DNA of 64,000 bases, taken from contig JAKGBX010000001.1 in assembly GCA_021555075.1 (NCBI GenBank), positions 2,418,001 through 2,482,000 on the forward strand. Direction: 5' to 3'. The stretch comes from Rhodobacteraceae bacterium LMO-JJ12. Lineage in GTDB: Bacteria; Pseudomonadota; Alphaproteobacteria; Rhodobacterales; Rhodobacteraceae. Each line of letters begins with the position of its first letter. Within the stretch, counting starts at the first letter, position 1. The notes under the pieces are model-generated. The model ran no database searches and was not told the origin of the DNA. It saw only the letters and a list, made by a program, of their open reading frames with translations. The translations under genes were made by a program, and so were the position numbers. Below are positions 24,888 to 34,450 of the stretch, piece by piece.

Positions 24888-26257
24888 AAAAACCTACTGA
24901 AAACAATTGGCTAGAGACGCTTCCCGAGGCCGCCAGAGCCTACCTCGAAGGCCATAGACTCGACGAGGTCGAATGCATCATTTCCGATCTGCCAGGCATC
25001 GCCCGCGGCAAGGCGGTCCCGGCGTCGAAATTCGCCCGTCAGAATTATTTCCATCTGCCGGATTCGATATTTTATCAAACGATTACAGGCGACTGGGGCG
25101 AAGCTGCCGGCGAAGAAGGTTTCATCGAACGCGACATGATCCTCAAGCCTGACATGACCACCGCCACCGCCGCCCCCTGGACCGGCGACTGGACCCTCCA
25201 GGTGATTCACGACGCCTTTGACCGCAAGGAAAAGCCGATCCCCTACTCGCCCCGCAATGTCCTCAAGCGCGTCGTCGCCCTCTATCACGCCCAGGGCTGG
25301 GAGCCGGTCGTCGCCCCCGAGATGGAGTTCTATCTCGTCGCGCGCAATCTCGATCCGGCCAAGCCAATCGAACCGATGATGGGCCGCTCCGGTCGCCCCG
25401 CCGCCGCCCGTCAGGCCTATTCTATGACCGCCGTTGACGAATTCGGGCCCGTCATCGACGACATCTATGACTTCGCCGAAGCCCAGGGCTTCGAGATCGA
25501 CGGCATCACCCAGGAAGGCGGTGCCGGTCAACTCGAGATCAACCTGGTGCACGGCGACCCAGTGAAACTTGCCGACGAAGTGTTCTATTTCAAACGCCTG
25601 ATCCGCGAAGCCGCGCTAAGGCACAATTGCTATGCCACCTTTATGGCCAAGCCGATCGCGGATGAGCCAGGATCGGCCATGCATATCCACCATTCCGTGA
25701 TCGACAAGGACACCAAAGAGAACATCTTCTCCGGCCCGCAAGGTGGTGAAACTGATGCATTTTTTTACTTTATTGCCGGGTTGCAGAACCATATGCCATC
25801 CGCCATCGCGCTGATCGCGCCCTATGTGAATTCCTTTCGCCGTTACGTGCGCGACCACGCCGCCCCGATCAACCTGGAATGGGGCCGCGACAACCGCACA
25901 ACCGGCATTCGCGTGCCGCTTTCTGGGCCGTCTTCACGCCGCGTGGAAAACCGTCTGGCAGGGATGGATTGCAACCCCTACCTCGGCATCGCCGCCTCGC
26001 TGGCATGTGGATATCTCGGCCTTATGGAAGAGAAACGCCCCGACAAGCAGTTCAAGGGCGACGCCTATGAAGGAGAAGAAGACATCCCGCGCGAAATGGG
26101 CGCGGCGCTTGATCTTTTCGACGAAGCCAAGGGGTTTCATGACGTTCTAGGCCCTGATTTTGCCCGGGTCTACTCTATCGTCAAACGCAAGGAATACGAA
26201 GAGTTCCTGCATGTGATCAGCCCTTGGGAGCGCGAGCATCTGCTGTTGAACGTATGA
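24884..26257 (+). CDS. Glutamine synthetase-like gamma-glutamylpolyamine synthetase (second copy)
   Basis: 457 aa. GS motifs: APEMEFYLVAR, GAGQLEINLVHGDP, EPGSAMHIHHSV, VNSFRRYVRDHAAPINLEWG and a DNRTTGIRVPLSG segment. It is full length for PuuA-type gamma-glutamylputrescine synthetases and clearly different from the first copy, so the two likely act on different amines or work as a pair. ATG overlaps the amidotransferase stop (ATGA). It is followed with another ATGA overlap by a FAD oxidase. A translation start earlier in the open frame lies inside the amidotransferase gene and is rejected. Confidence 0.88.
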   Translation: MKKPTENNWLETLPEAARAYLEGHRLDEVECIISDLPGIARGKAVPASKFARQNYFHLPDSIFYQTITGDWGEAAGEEGFIERDMILKPDMTTATAAPWTGDWTLQVIHDAFDRKEKPIPYSPRNVLKRVVALYHAQGWEPVVAPEMEFYLVARNLDPAKPIEPMMGRSGRPAAARQAYSMTAVDEFGPVIDDIYDFAEAQGFEIDGITQEGGAGQLEINLVHGDPVKLADEVFYFKRLIREAALRHNCYATFMAKPIADEPGSAMHIHHSVIDKDTKENIFSGPQGGETDAFFYFIAGLQNHMPSAIALIAPYVNSFRRYVRDHAAPINLEWGRDNRTTGIRVPLSGPSSRRVENRLAGMDCNPYLGIAASLACGYLGLMEEKRPDKQFKGDAYEGEEDIPREMGAALDLFDEAKGFHDVLGPDFARVYSIVKRKEYEEFLHVISPWEREHLLLNV

Positions 26258-27555
26258 ACCTGCTCTATTCCAACGATAAACGCGGCCAGCATCCGCCCAG
26301 TTGGTATGCCGCCACAGCCAATGAAACTGCCGACCGCGCAATGCTCATGGGCGAACACCACGCCGATGTAGCGATCGTCGGCGGCGGCTTCACCGGACTA
26401 TCTGCGGCACTGCACCTGGCTCAGGCCGGGCTTGATGTGGTGCTGCTCGAAGCCCATCGCGTCGGCTTTGGTGCATCCGGGCGCAATGGCGGACAGTTGG
26501 GCTCGGGCCAACGCCAGGAACAGGCGGAAATCGAACGCCTGATGGGACGCGACGATGCCCGCCACCTGTGGACGTTAGCGGAAGAGGCCAAGGATCTGGT
26601 CAAGTCCCTGATCAAGGATCACGCCATTGAATGCGATCTCAGGCCCGGCGTGGCCCATGCCTGTTTCAATGCCTCGGATGTGGCCCATGAGCACGCCTAC
26701 GGCGAACATCTGCAAAAACACTATGGATATGATCAAATAGAGCTGCTCGATCAGGCGGCCATGCAAGCGCTCTGCCCCTCGCCCAAATATGTCGGCGGTT
26801 CGCTCGATATGGGCGCCGCCCACCTTCACCCGCTGAATTTCGCACTCGGTCTGGCTCGCGCCGCCGAGCAAGCCGGTGCACGAATATTCGAACGTAGCCA
26901 AGTACATCACATAGCTGAGGGCGCCCCACACGAGTTGCGCTGCGAAGCGGGCAAGCTGCGCGCCACCCATGTCATCCTCGCCGCCAACGGCTATCTCGGT
27001 GGGCTCAACCGCCGGGTCGCCGCCCGGGTCATGCCGATCAACAATTTCATTGCCGCGACCGAACCGCTGGGAGAGGACGCCGCGCGCGTGCTGACCCGCG
27101 ATGTCGCAGTGGCCGACAGCAAGTTCGTGGTCAATTATTTCCGTCTTTCTTCCGACAAGCGCCTGCTATTTGGCGGTGGCGAAAGCTATGGTTATCGATT
27201 CCCCGATATCGACCGCACGGTGCGCAAGCCGATGGCCGAAATATTCCCGCATCTCAAGGACATACCATTCGACTACACCTGGGGCGGCACGTTGGCAATC
27301 ACCCTGCGCCGTTTGCCCTATCTCGCGCGTGTGGGCAAGAACATCCTCTCAGCCTCGGGCTATTCCGGCCATGGTGTCGGCACTGCCACCCACGCGGGCA
27401 AGCTGATGGCCAAGGCTATTCAGGGTGATGCAGAAGGTTTCGACACCATGGCGCGCATTCCTACGCGGCCCTTCCCCGGCGGCACCGCTCTGCGTTCCCC
27501 GCTTCTGGCGCTGGCGATGACCTGGTATGCCACCCGCGACCGGCTCGGCATCTGA
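26254..27555 (+). CDS. FAD-dependent oxidoreductase (gamma-glutamylputrescine oxidase type)
   Basis: 433 aa DAO-superfamily flavoprotein. The N-terminal dinucleotide fold is ADVAIVGGGFTGLSAALHLA, followed by GFGASGRNGGQLGSGQ, the usual FAD-binding continuation, and a C-terminal GYSGHGVGTATHAGKL segment. PuuB-like enzymes oxidise gamma-glutamylputrescine to the aldehyde with O2, making ammonia and peroxide. Its start overlaps the second GS-like gene by four bases. With the two GS-like proteins and the amidotransferase it makes a nearly complete gamma-glutamylation route for amines; the aldehyde dehydrogenase step is not in the operon. Confidence 0.87.
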   Translation: MNLLYSNDKRGQHPPSWYAATANETADRAMLMGEHHADVAIVGGGFTGLSAALHLAQAGLDVVLLEAHRVGFGASGRNGGQLGSGQRQEQAEIERLMGRDDARHLWTLAEEAKDLVKSLIKDHAIECDLRPGVAHACFNASDVAHEHAYGEHLQKHYGYDQIELLDQAAMQALCPSPKYVGGSLDMGAAHLHPLNFALGLARAAEQAGARIFERSQVHHIAEGAPHELRCEAGKLRATHVILAANGYLGGLNRRVAARVMPINNFIAATEPLGEDAARVLTRDVAVADSKFVVNYFRLSSDKRLLFGGGESYGYRFPDIDRTVRKPMAEIFPHLKDIPFDYTWGGTLAITLRRLPYLARVGKNILSASGYSGHGVGTATHAGKLMAKAIQGDAEGFDTMARIPTRPFPGGTALRSPLLALAMTWYATRDRLGI

Positions 27556-27688
27556 ACCGCCCCCCGGCTTCCTCTGACCAGAAATATCCCCGCCGCAGGC
27601 ACCCGCAATTGCGGTCGACTCCTTCGGTTTTAATGGGTCGCCCCGTCAACGTGGCCCAGTCGAACGCACATAAACAGACACATCCAAA

Positions 27689-28156
27689 TCACACACCACC
27701 CGCTTTCGCTTTCATCTCCCAGCGACCGCTCTCTTCGGACCAGTATTGCGCTTCGCATCCCGCATCGGTGAGCGTCTTCCACTGAACGCGCGCCACCGAC
27801 AAGGCGGCCGCCTCGTTGCCATCAAAAAGGATGCAGGCCCGCTCCATCGTCGTCACTTCCTGCGCGCTGATCTCGGCACCGTCCACCGCCATCAGACAAT
27901 TCGCGCCGTTGGGGTTGCGCGTATCTGCCGTAAGCAACACAGGTTGAAGCGCGTCATGTTCTCCCCCCGCCTTCCCATGGGCAAGGAATTGATCTTCTGG
28001 CCCCAGCCATAGCTTTTGGTCCAGCCAGTCAAGCCGCGCCGCATCTTGGCCGCGCACGATCACCTTCCAACCCCGCTCGCGCGACCGCACCAGCAGGTCA
28101 GGTAGCACCGCCTCCAACGGGCGACGGGTCAGATGATAGAAGAAAATCGCGCCCAT
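27689..28156 (-). CDS. holC: DNA polymerase III subunit chi
   Basis: 155 aa, size and layout of HolC: it starts with FFYHLTRRPLEAVLPDLL, then SRERGWKVIVRG and the middle WLGPEDQFLAHG segment. Chi links the clamp loader to SSB at the replication fork. It lies 22 bases downstream of pepA on the same strand, an arrangement seen in many Alphaproteobacteria. No psi gene is visible, as usual in this class. Confidence 0.88.
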   Translation of the reverse strand: MGAIFFYHLTRRPLEAVLPDLLVRSRERGWKVIVRGQDAARLDWLDQKLWLGPEDQFLAHGKAGGEHDALQPVLLTADTRNPNGANCLMAVDGAEISAQEVTTMERACILFDGNEAAALSVARVQWKTLTDAGCEAQYWSEESGRWEMKAKAGGV

Positions 28157-28178
28157 AACACCTCAACTTTAACTTGAA

Positions 28179-29648
28179 CTACGCCTCATAACCATCCTGT
28201 ATCAAACGGTTAAGCGCCATAACACCCCAGCCCGTGGCCCCTTTGGGCGCATGCGCGGTTTCCGACTTCACCGATGCGACCCCGGCAATATCAAGATGTA
28301 TCCAAGGCACACCATCCTTCACAAAGCGTTGCAGGAATTGTGCCGCCGTGATCGACCCAGCAGGGCGACCGCCCACATTCTTCATATCGGCAATTCGCGA
28401 CTTCAAGAGCTCGTCATATTCCGGGTCAAGCGGCATCCGCCAGGCACCTTCGCCCTCGACCTCAGCGGCCTTCAGGAACGCTTTGCAGATTGCATCATCG
28501 TTGGAAAAGACACCTGCTTTGGTGTGCCCCAGCCCGATGACGATCGCACCGGTCAACGTCGCAAGATCAATCATCCCGACAGGTTTGAAACGGTCCTGCG
28601 CATACCACATCACATCCGCCAGAACCAAACGACCTTCGGCATCGGTGTTGATCACCTCGATCGTGTCGCCCTTCATCGAGGTGACGACATCACCGGGCCG
28701 CGTGGCCCGCCCCGAAGGCATATTTTCGACCAGCCCGATCAATCCGACAACATTGGCATTGGCCTTGCGAAGCGCCAGCGCGCGCATCACGCCCGCGACC
28801 ACACCGGCGCCGCCCATATCCATCGTCATGTCTTCCATGCCGGCTGCGGGTTTCAGAGAAATACCACCCGTATCAAACACCACACCCTTGCCGACAAGCG
28901 CCAGCGGCGCAGCCCCCTTTTCGCCGCCAAGCCACTGGGCAACAACAACCTTTGAGGGGCTATCGCTCCCCTGGCCAACCGACAGAAGGCTACCCATCCC
29001 AAGTTTTTCCAGCGCCTTCTCTTCAAGCACTTCCACCTTGAGCCCCAGCTTCTCCATATCTTTCAGACGTTCAGCAAAGCTGGTGGTGGTCAGATGATTG
29101 GCCGGCTCATTGACCAGGTCACGGGTAAAATGCACCCCTTCCGCAACGGCCAACCCCGCAGCGCAAGCCGCTTTCAAATCATCCGCCTTCGACGCCATGA
29201 CCAGAACATCGCCACGCTCGGCGGGATCAGCTGTCTTGTGCACCTCAAAGCTGTATGCGCGCAGGGCCAACCCGGTGACAATCTCATCCGCCTTGCCCGT
29301 GTTGCCCGCCAACAAGAGCATTCCCGCCTTGCCCAGAACCTTGGCCAATGCGGCCCCGGCTTTGCGCGCGTCTTTGACTGACGGGCGCTTGTCGAGCTTC
29401 ACAACGTCCAACGCCTCGGTCACAAGACCCGACGGATACCCAAGGCTGATCACGTCGCCTTGCTTGGCTTTCTTCCAACTATCGGTTTCGAGCAACCGGG
29501 CCAGCGCCCCGCGGCAAAGCCGGTTCACCCGGCGCGCAGCACGGTCGAGCTTGCCCTCTGCCCCAACGATCACCGCCACGCGGCCCGTGGCTTCTGCAAT
29601 CTTCTCGATATCCGTCTCAACGAAGGAAAATCCCACCAATCCGGCCAT
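28179..29648 (-). CDS. pepA: Leucyl aminopeptidase (M17)
   Basis: 489 aa. The signature NTDAEGRLVLADV is present, as are the metal-binding VGKGVVFDTGG and SMKGD stretches and a GATGWGVMAL tail. It releases N-terminal amino acids and uses two divalent metals in a hexamer. The start at 29648 has a GGAG ribosome site seven bases away; a GTG at 29681 would extend it. It diverges from lptF, sharing a promoter region of roughly 250 bases. Confidence 0.95.
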   Translation of the reverse strand: MAGLVGFSFVETDIEKIAEATGRVAVIVGAEGKLDRAARRVNRLCRGALARLLETDSWKKAKQGDVISLGYPSGLVTEALDVVKLDKRPSVKDARKAGAALAKVLGKAGMLLLAGNTGKADEIVTGLALRAYSFEVHKTADPAERGDVLVMASKADDLKAACAAGLAVAEGVHFTRDLVNEPANHLTTTSFAERLKDMEKLGLKVEVLEEKALEKLGMGSLLSVGQGSDSPSKVVVAQWLGGEKGAAPLALVGKGVVFDTGGISLKPAAGMEDMTMDMGGAGVVAGVMRALALRKANANVVGLIGLVENMPSGRATRPGDVVTSMKGDTIEVINTDAEGRLVLADVMWYAQDRFKPVGMIDLATLTGAIVIGLGHTKAGVFSNDDAICKAFLKAAEVEGEGAWRMPLDPEYDELLKSRIADMKNVGGRPAGSITAAQFLQRFVKDGVPWIHLDIAGVASVKSETAHAPKGATGWGVMALNRLIQDGYEA

Positions 29649-29893
29649 TGTTTCTGCTCCAAGTTTGTCCTTTGCCAACACCTAATGCGTTTCGCAGGCG
29701 AGTTGAACACCAAGTTGCCGTTCCGATGCGCCGCACCTCCGGTTTGTGGGCCGCCTCCTGGCCGACGCGTCGCGCCAATAATTCCCCGGCACACAGCCGC
29801 CGACAAGGTCAGTTAGCAGTTTACCCTCCCTGCCCCTATGCAGTAGATTGCCCACAATATCTTGATGTCGATTTCGGTAATGGGGGTGCAGTT

Positions 29894-31030
29894 TTGGCCA
29901 GATTCGACAGATACATGCTGTCGCAACTCATGGTGCTGTTTGGCTTCTTCTCCCTCGTGCTGGTCTCGATTTACTGGATCAACCGCGCGGTCAAGCTGTT
30001 TGATGTGCTGATCGGCGATGGACAAACGGCCGGCGTCTTTGCCGAGTTCACTGCGTTATTGCTGCCCAACGTGATCCGCCTGGTGCTGCCGGTGGCCGGG
30101 TTTGCTGCCGCCGTCTATGTCACCAACCGGCTCAGTTCGGAAAGCGAACTGACCGTAATGCAGGCCACAGGTTTCTCGCCCTGGCGGCTGGCCCGTCCGG
30201 TGTTCACCTTCGGGCTGATTGTTGCGGCGATGATGGCGGTGCTGACGCATTTTCTGGTGCCCACCTCTTTGGCACAACTCAAAGAGCGCGAAATCGAGAT
30301 TTCGCGCAATGTAACCGCCAAGCTGCTGAGCGAAGGCACTTTCCTGCACCCCTCGGCGGGCGTAACCTTTTATATCCGCGAAATCTCGCCTCAAGGTGCG
30401 TTGCAGGACGTGTATCTATCCGACCGGCGCGGAACCAATGAAAGCGTGACCTACACCGCCGACACCGCCTTCATCGTGCGCGATGGCGACACCTCGAAAC
30501 TCGTGATGCTTGACGGGTTGAGCCAACGGCTCGATCGCGGAACCAAACGGCTCTTCACCACGCATTTTGCAGATTTTTCCTATGATATCAGCGCGTTGAT
30601 CGGCACAGATGAGGTGAACACCTTCAACGAAACCAACGCTTCAACGCTTGAACTCCTTGCTGATCCGATGGATGTGTCCGTGCGCTCCGGCTCAAAGCTG
30701 GGCGTGGTAATCGAAGAGTTGCACGGACGCTTCAATCAGCCCCTGTTATGCTTGGCGGCGGCCCTGATCGGGTTTGCTTCGCTTCTGGTCGGCGGGTTTA
30801 GCCGCTTTGGCGTCTGGAAACAGATTGTCGGTGCCGTCGTTGTACTGGTGCTGTTGAAACTAGTCGAAGGCGCGGTGTCCGAACCGGTGCGTGCCAACCC
30901 GTCTGTCTGGCCGTTGATCTACCTGCCCTCTCTGATCGGATTTGGCGTCGCAGCGGCGCTCTTGGCCTGGGCGGGGCGCAATCGCAGCATCGGATCCAAA
31001 CTGACACCGCGCGTAGAGGTGGTAGCATGA
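29894..31030 (+). CDS. lptF: LPS export ABC transporter permease LptF
   Basis: 378 aa if translation starts at TTG 29894, which gives LARFDRYMLSQLMVLFGF as in relatives; no upstream codon in this frame gives a family-like N-terminus. Six membrane helices with a large periplasmic beta-jellyroll domain between helices 3 and 4 (about residues 135-275). With LptG and LptB2 it extracts LPS from the inner membrane for transport to LptD. A G-rich stretch (GGGGGTG) about nine bases before the TTG can act as ribosome site. Its stop overlaps lptG. Confidence 0.9.
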   Translation: MARFDRYMLSQLMVLFGFFSLVLVSIYWINRAVKLFDVLIGDGQTAGVFAEFTALLLPNVIRLVLPVAGFAAAVYVTNRLSSESELTVMQATGFSPWRLARPVFTFGLIVAAMMAVLTHFLVPTSLAQLKEREIEISRNVTAKLLSEGTFLHPSAGVTFYIREISPQGALQDVYLSDRRGTNESVTYTADTAFIVRDGDTSKLVMLDGLSQRLDRGTKRLFTTHFADFSYDISALIGTDEVNTFNETNASTLELLADPMDVSVRSGSKLGVVIEELHGRFNQPLLCLAAALIGFASLLVGGFSRFGVWKQIVGAVVVLVLLKLVEGAVSEPVRANPSVWPLIYLPSLIGFGVAAALLAWAGRNRSIGSKLTPRVEVVA

Positions 31031-32124
31031 GGCTGCATCTCTATTTCGCGCGCAAGTTCACCTGGATGTTCCTTGGCCTTCTCGGCGTCTTCTTCCTGCT
31101 TCAGGCCTTGATCGACCTGATCGAACAGATGCGCAGGCTCGACAACACCCAAGCCAGCTTTGCCGACATGCTTGGGTTGACGCTTCTGAATGCCCCCGAA
31201 GGGCTTGATCAGATCCTGCCGCTGGTGATGATCCTCTCCACTGTGGCGCTGTTCATCGGGTTGGCGCGGTCATCAGAACTGGTGGTGGTGCGCGCGGTGG
31301 GTCGCTCAGGGTTGCGCGCGCTGATTGCGCCGATTGCCGTGGCCTTGCTTATCGGCGGTTTCGCGGTCACGACATTCAACCCGATCGTTGCCGCCACGTC
31401 CAAACGGTATCATGAACTCTACCAGCGCTACGTCTCGGGCGGCCAAGAGGTGCTGTCGATCTCGGCCGAGGGCCTGTGGCTGCGTCAGGGCGGCCCCGAA
31501 GGCCAGACCGTGATCCGCGCCTCTTCGGCCAACCCCGAAGCGACCGTATTTTATGACGTCACCTTCCTCGCCTACGGCCCGACAGGCGGCCCCTTTCAGC
31601 GAATCGAGGCAAACGAAGCCGAGCTTGGCAGCGGCGCCTGGATACTCAGCGACGCCAAGGTCTGGCTGCTTGGCTCCGGCCAGAACCCCGAAGGCAGCGC
31701 CAAGCTGCACGACAGACTCGAGTTGCCTTCAACCCTCACACATGACCGAATCCGTGACAGTTTCGGCAAGCCGGGCGCGATCTCGATCTGGGATCTGCCG
31801 CGCTTCATCTCCCAACTTGAACAGGCCGGGTTTTCGGCGCGGCGCCATTCAGTCTGGTTTCAAATGGAACTGGCGCGACCACTCTTTCTCACCGCAATGG
31901 TGCTGATCGGCGCAGCCTTTACCATGCGCCATGCGCGCGGTGGCGGCACCGGCGTGCGCGTGCTGATCTCGCTGCTGCTGGGCTTTGGCCTTTATTACAT
32001 CCGCAACTTCGCTCAGATCCTCGGTGAAAACGGCCAAATCCCTATAATGTTGGCTGCATGGGCGCCGCCGCTTGCCGCTGCACTTCTAGGCGTCGGGCTC
32101 TTGCTGCATACGGAGGACGGATGA
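31027..32124 (+). CDS. lptG: LPS export ABC transporter permease LptG
   Basis: 365 aa, starts with MRLHLYFARKFTWMFLGLL. Six membrane helices around a periplasmic domain, like LptF. It forms the LptB2FG complex. ATG overlaps the lptF stop (ATGA) and its own stop overlaps the lptD start, so lptF, lptG and lptD are translationally coupled. Confidence 0.93.
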   Translation: MRLHLYFARKFTWMFLGLLGVFFLLQALIDLIEQMRRLDNTQASFADMLGLTLLNAPEGLDQILPLVMILSTVALFIGLARSSELVVVRAVGRSGLRALIAPIAVALLIGGFAVTTFNPIVAATSKRYHELYQRYVSGGQEVLSISAEGLWLRQGGPEGQTVIRASSANPEATVFYDVTFLAYGPTGGPFQRIEANEAELGSGAWILSDAKVWLLGSGQNPEGSAKLHDRLELPSTLTHDRIRDSFGKPGAISIWDLPRFISQLEQAGFSARRHSVWFQMELARPLFLTAMVLIGAAFTMRHARGGGTGVRVLISLLLGFGLYYIRNFAQILGENGQIPIMLAAWAPPLAAALLGVGLLLHTEDG

Positions 32125-34310
32125 TCCGATTGCTGCGCCCTGCCTTGATCGTCCTGCTGGTGGCCCTGTTTGCGACGCCGCAACCCACTATGGCCCAAGA
32201 GACGCCCGTCAATGCATCTGACGGCCCGGCGGTGCTTGTCGCTGACAAGGTCTGGCTCGAAGGCAATACCCGGCTGATCGCCTCGGGCAATGTCGAGGCG
32301 CTTTACGACGATGTGCGCATCAAGGCGACGCGGATCACCTATGACCGCAGTTCCGATCAACTCAGCATCGAAGGCCCGATCACCATCACGTCGGGCGACG
32401 ACGTGATGGTTCTGGCCGACGCCGCCGAGATGGACCCGGCTTGGCATGATGGCCTTCTCACCGGCGCACGCATGGTGTTGAACCAACAGGTTCAACTGGC
32501 CGCGCATCAGCTTGCGCGCGTCAACGGGCGCTATTCTGAGCTCTACAAGGCTACCGTTACCTCTTGCCGGGTTTGCAACGATGGCCGCCCTCCACTCTGG
32601 CAGATCCGGGCGCGCCGGGTCATCCATGATCAGATCGAACGCCAGCTCTATTTCGAAAATGCCCAGTTCCGCGTAATGGACGTGCCGATCTTCTATCTGC
32701 CGCGCCTGCGCCTGCCTGACCCGACACTGGCGCGCGCCACCGGCTTTTTGATCCCCAAGATCGCTGGCAACAGCGAGATCGGCACCGGGATCAAGATTCC
32801 ATATTTCATTCGCATGGGCGATCACCGCGATCTGACGGTTACGCCTTATCTCTCGTCCAACACCCGCACGGTTGAGCTACGCTATCGTCAGGCGTTCCGC
32901 ACAGGACGGATCGAGTTCGAGGGCGCACTCAGTAGTGACAACCTGACCAGCCGCGACTATCGCGGCTATCTCTTTGCCGAGGGTCTCTTCAATCTCAAGC
33001 GCGATTACAAACTGAGCTTCGATGTCGAGATGACCAGCGACAAGACCTACCTGGTCGATTACGATTTTTCCGACAAGGACCGGCTCGACAGCGAAATTGC
33101 AATCACCCGGGTGCGGCGCGATGAATACATCCGTAGCGCATTGGTAAACTACCACACGCTCAGGGTTGGCGAAGATAGCTCGACCATGCCTTCGATCATC
33201 GGCGACGTCACCTACGAGCGACGGTTTTTCCCGCGCGCAATGGGCGGCGAGTTGCGCTTTTCGGCGGGGCTGCATTCGCATTATCGCTATTCTCAGCTTG
33301 GCATAGATGGCCCCGACCTTGACCCTCCGTCTGGCCCGCTGGTTGATGGCCGCGATGTCACAAGAATCGAAGCCGAAGCGATGTGGCTCAGGAGCTGGAC
33401 GGTTGGCCCCGGCCTGCGCGCCGGTGTCCAGATGGGGGTCGCGATTGACCAGTTCTATACCGGCAACGATCTCACCCGTCCCTCTCATGCCTCCCAGATC
33501 ACACCAATGGCCGCCTTCAGCCTGCGCTGGCCCTGGCGCAAGACTACAGGCCGTGGCGCCACTCACGTGATCGAGCCGATGATGCAACTCGCCTGGTCGG
33601 GCGGATCGAACCCCAATGTCGCCAATGACGAAAGCACGCGGGTCGAGTTTGACGAGGGCAACCTGATGTCGATCTCGCGCTTTCCTGCTGCTGACCGGCG
33701 CGAACGCGGGCTGGCCGCCGCCTATGGCCTCAACTGGACCCGGATCGGTCCCAAGGGCATGCAGTCGAGCTTGGTTCTGGGGCAAATTACCCGCGAGACC
33801 GGCGATAGCAATTTCTCCTCTACATCCGGCTTGCGCGGCGTCACCTCGGATCTCCTTGTGGCCGGGCAGATCAAGACGCAAAGCGGCCTGTCTCTCACTG
33901 GCCGGGCACTACTGGGTACAAATTTCAACCCCGCCAAGACGGAAGCGCGCGCGAGTTGGCAGACTTCACGCTATGCGCTTGGTGCCAGCTATGTCTGGCT
34001 CGGGGCGGATGCGGCAGAAGATCGCCTGGCAACGGTGTCTGAATGGTCGGTGGACGGGCTCTACCGCTTCAACCGTCATTGGAGCGGCAGCGCCAACATG
34101 CGCTATGATGTCGTCTCCAACAATGCAGCCGAAGCGGGCCTCGGGTTGCAATACCGCAATGAATGCATTGAAATCGATCTTGCGGTTTCGCGCCGTTTCA
34201 CATCCTCCATTATCCTTACCCCATCAACGGATTTCAGCTTTACCATCGGTCTCAATGGCTTTAGCGCAAAAGCCAGCGACAAAACCTATACCCGCAAATG
34301 CAGAAATTAA
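32121..34310 (+). CDS. lptD: LPS assembly protein LptD
   Basis: 729 aa. Signal peptide LIVLLVALFATPQPTMAQ, an N-terminal OstA/LptA-like jellyroll (about residues 35-170) beginning VLVADKVWLEGNTRLIASGN, then a large C-terminal beta-barrel domain. It has cysteines near SCRVCN and CRN at the extreme C-terminus, matching the disulfide layout of LptD. It inserts LPS into the outer leaflet with LptE. Start 32121 overlaps lptG. It is in the conserved lptD-surA-pdxA-rsmA order. Confidence 0.94.
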   Translation: MIRLLRPALIVLLVALFATPQPTMAQETPVNASDGPAVLVADKVWLEGNTRLIASGNVEALYDDVRIKATRITYDRSSDQLSIEGPITITSGDDVMVLADAAEMDPAWHDGLLTGARMVLNQQVQLAAHQLARVNGRYSELYKATVTSCRVCNDGRPPLWQIRARRVIHDQIERQLYFENAQFRVMDVPIFYLPRLRLPDPTLARATGFLIPKIAGNSEIGTGIKIPYFIRMGDHRDLTVTPYLSSNTRTVELRYRQAFRTGRIEFEGALSSDNLTSRDYRGYLFAEGLFNLKRDYKLSFDVEMTSDKTYLVDYDFSDKDRLDSEIAITRVRRDEYIRSALVNYHTLRVGEDSSTMPSIIGDVTYERRFFPRAMGGELRFSAGLHSHYRYSQLGIDGPDLDPPSGPLVDGRDVTRIEAEAMWLRSWTVGPGLRAGVQMGVAIDQFYTGNDLTRPSHASQITPMAAFSLRWPWRKTTGRGATHVIEPMMQLAWSGGSNPNVANDESTRVEFDEGNLMSISRFPAADRRERGLAAAYGLNWTRIGPKGMQSSLVLGQITRETGDSNFSSTSGLRGVTSDLLVAGQIKTQSGLSLTGRALLGTNFNPAKTEARASWQTSRYALGASYVWLGADAAEDRLATVSEWSVDGLYRFNRHWSGSANMRYDVVSNNAAEAGLGLQYRNECIEIDLAVSRRFTSSIILTPSTDFSFTIGLNGFSAKASDKTYTRKCRN

Positions 34311-34450
34311 GGCATTTTGACAGAGCTTTGCGGAACAACATAATGTCCGGACACCAAGGACGAATGGATGATGCACACGTCTTGAATTCAAGTTATGTTC
34401 CAACTCGAACTCGAAACGTTTCAAGCAGAAGACACAGCAGGACAGGCAGC

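Noticed and set aside
27566-27620. Sixth copy of the dispersed repeat after the FAD oxidase gene
   Set aside because: Only GACCAGAAATATCCC fits; the TTCATCTTGCC half is missing, so it is noted in the finding but not listed as a feature.
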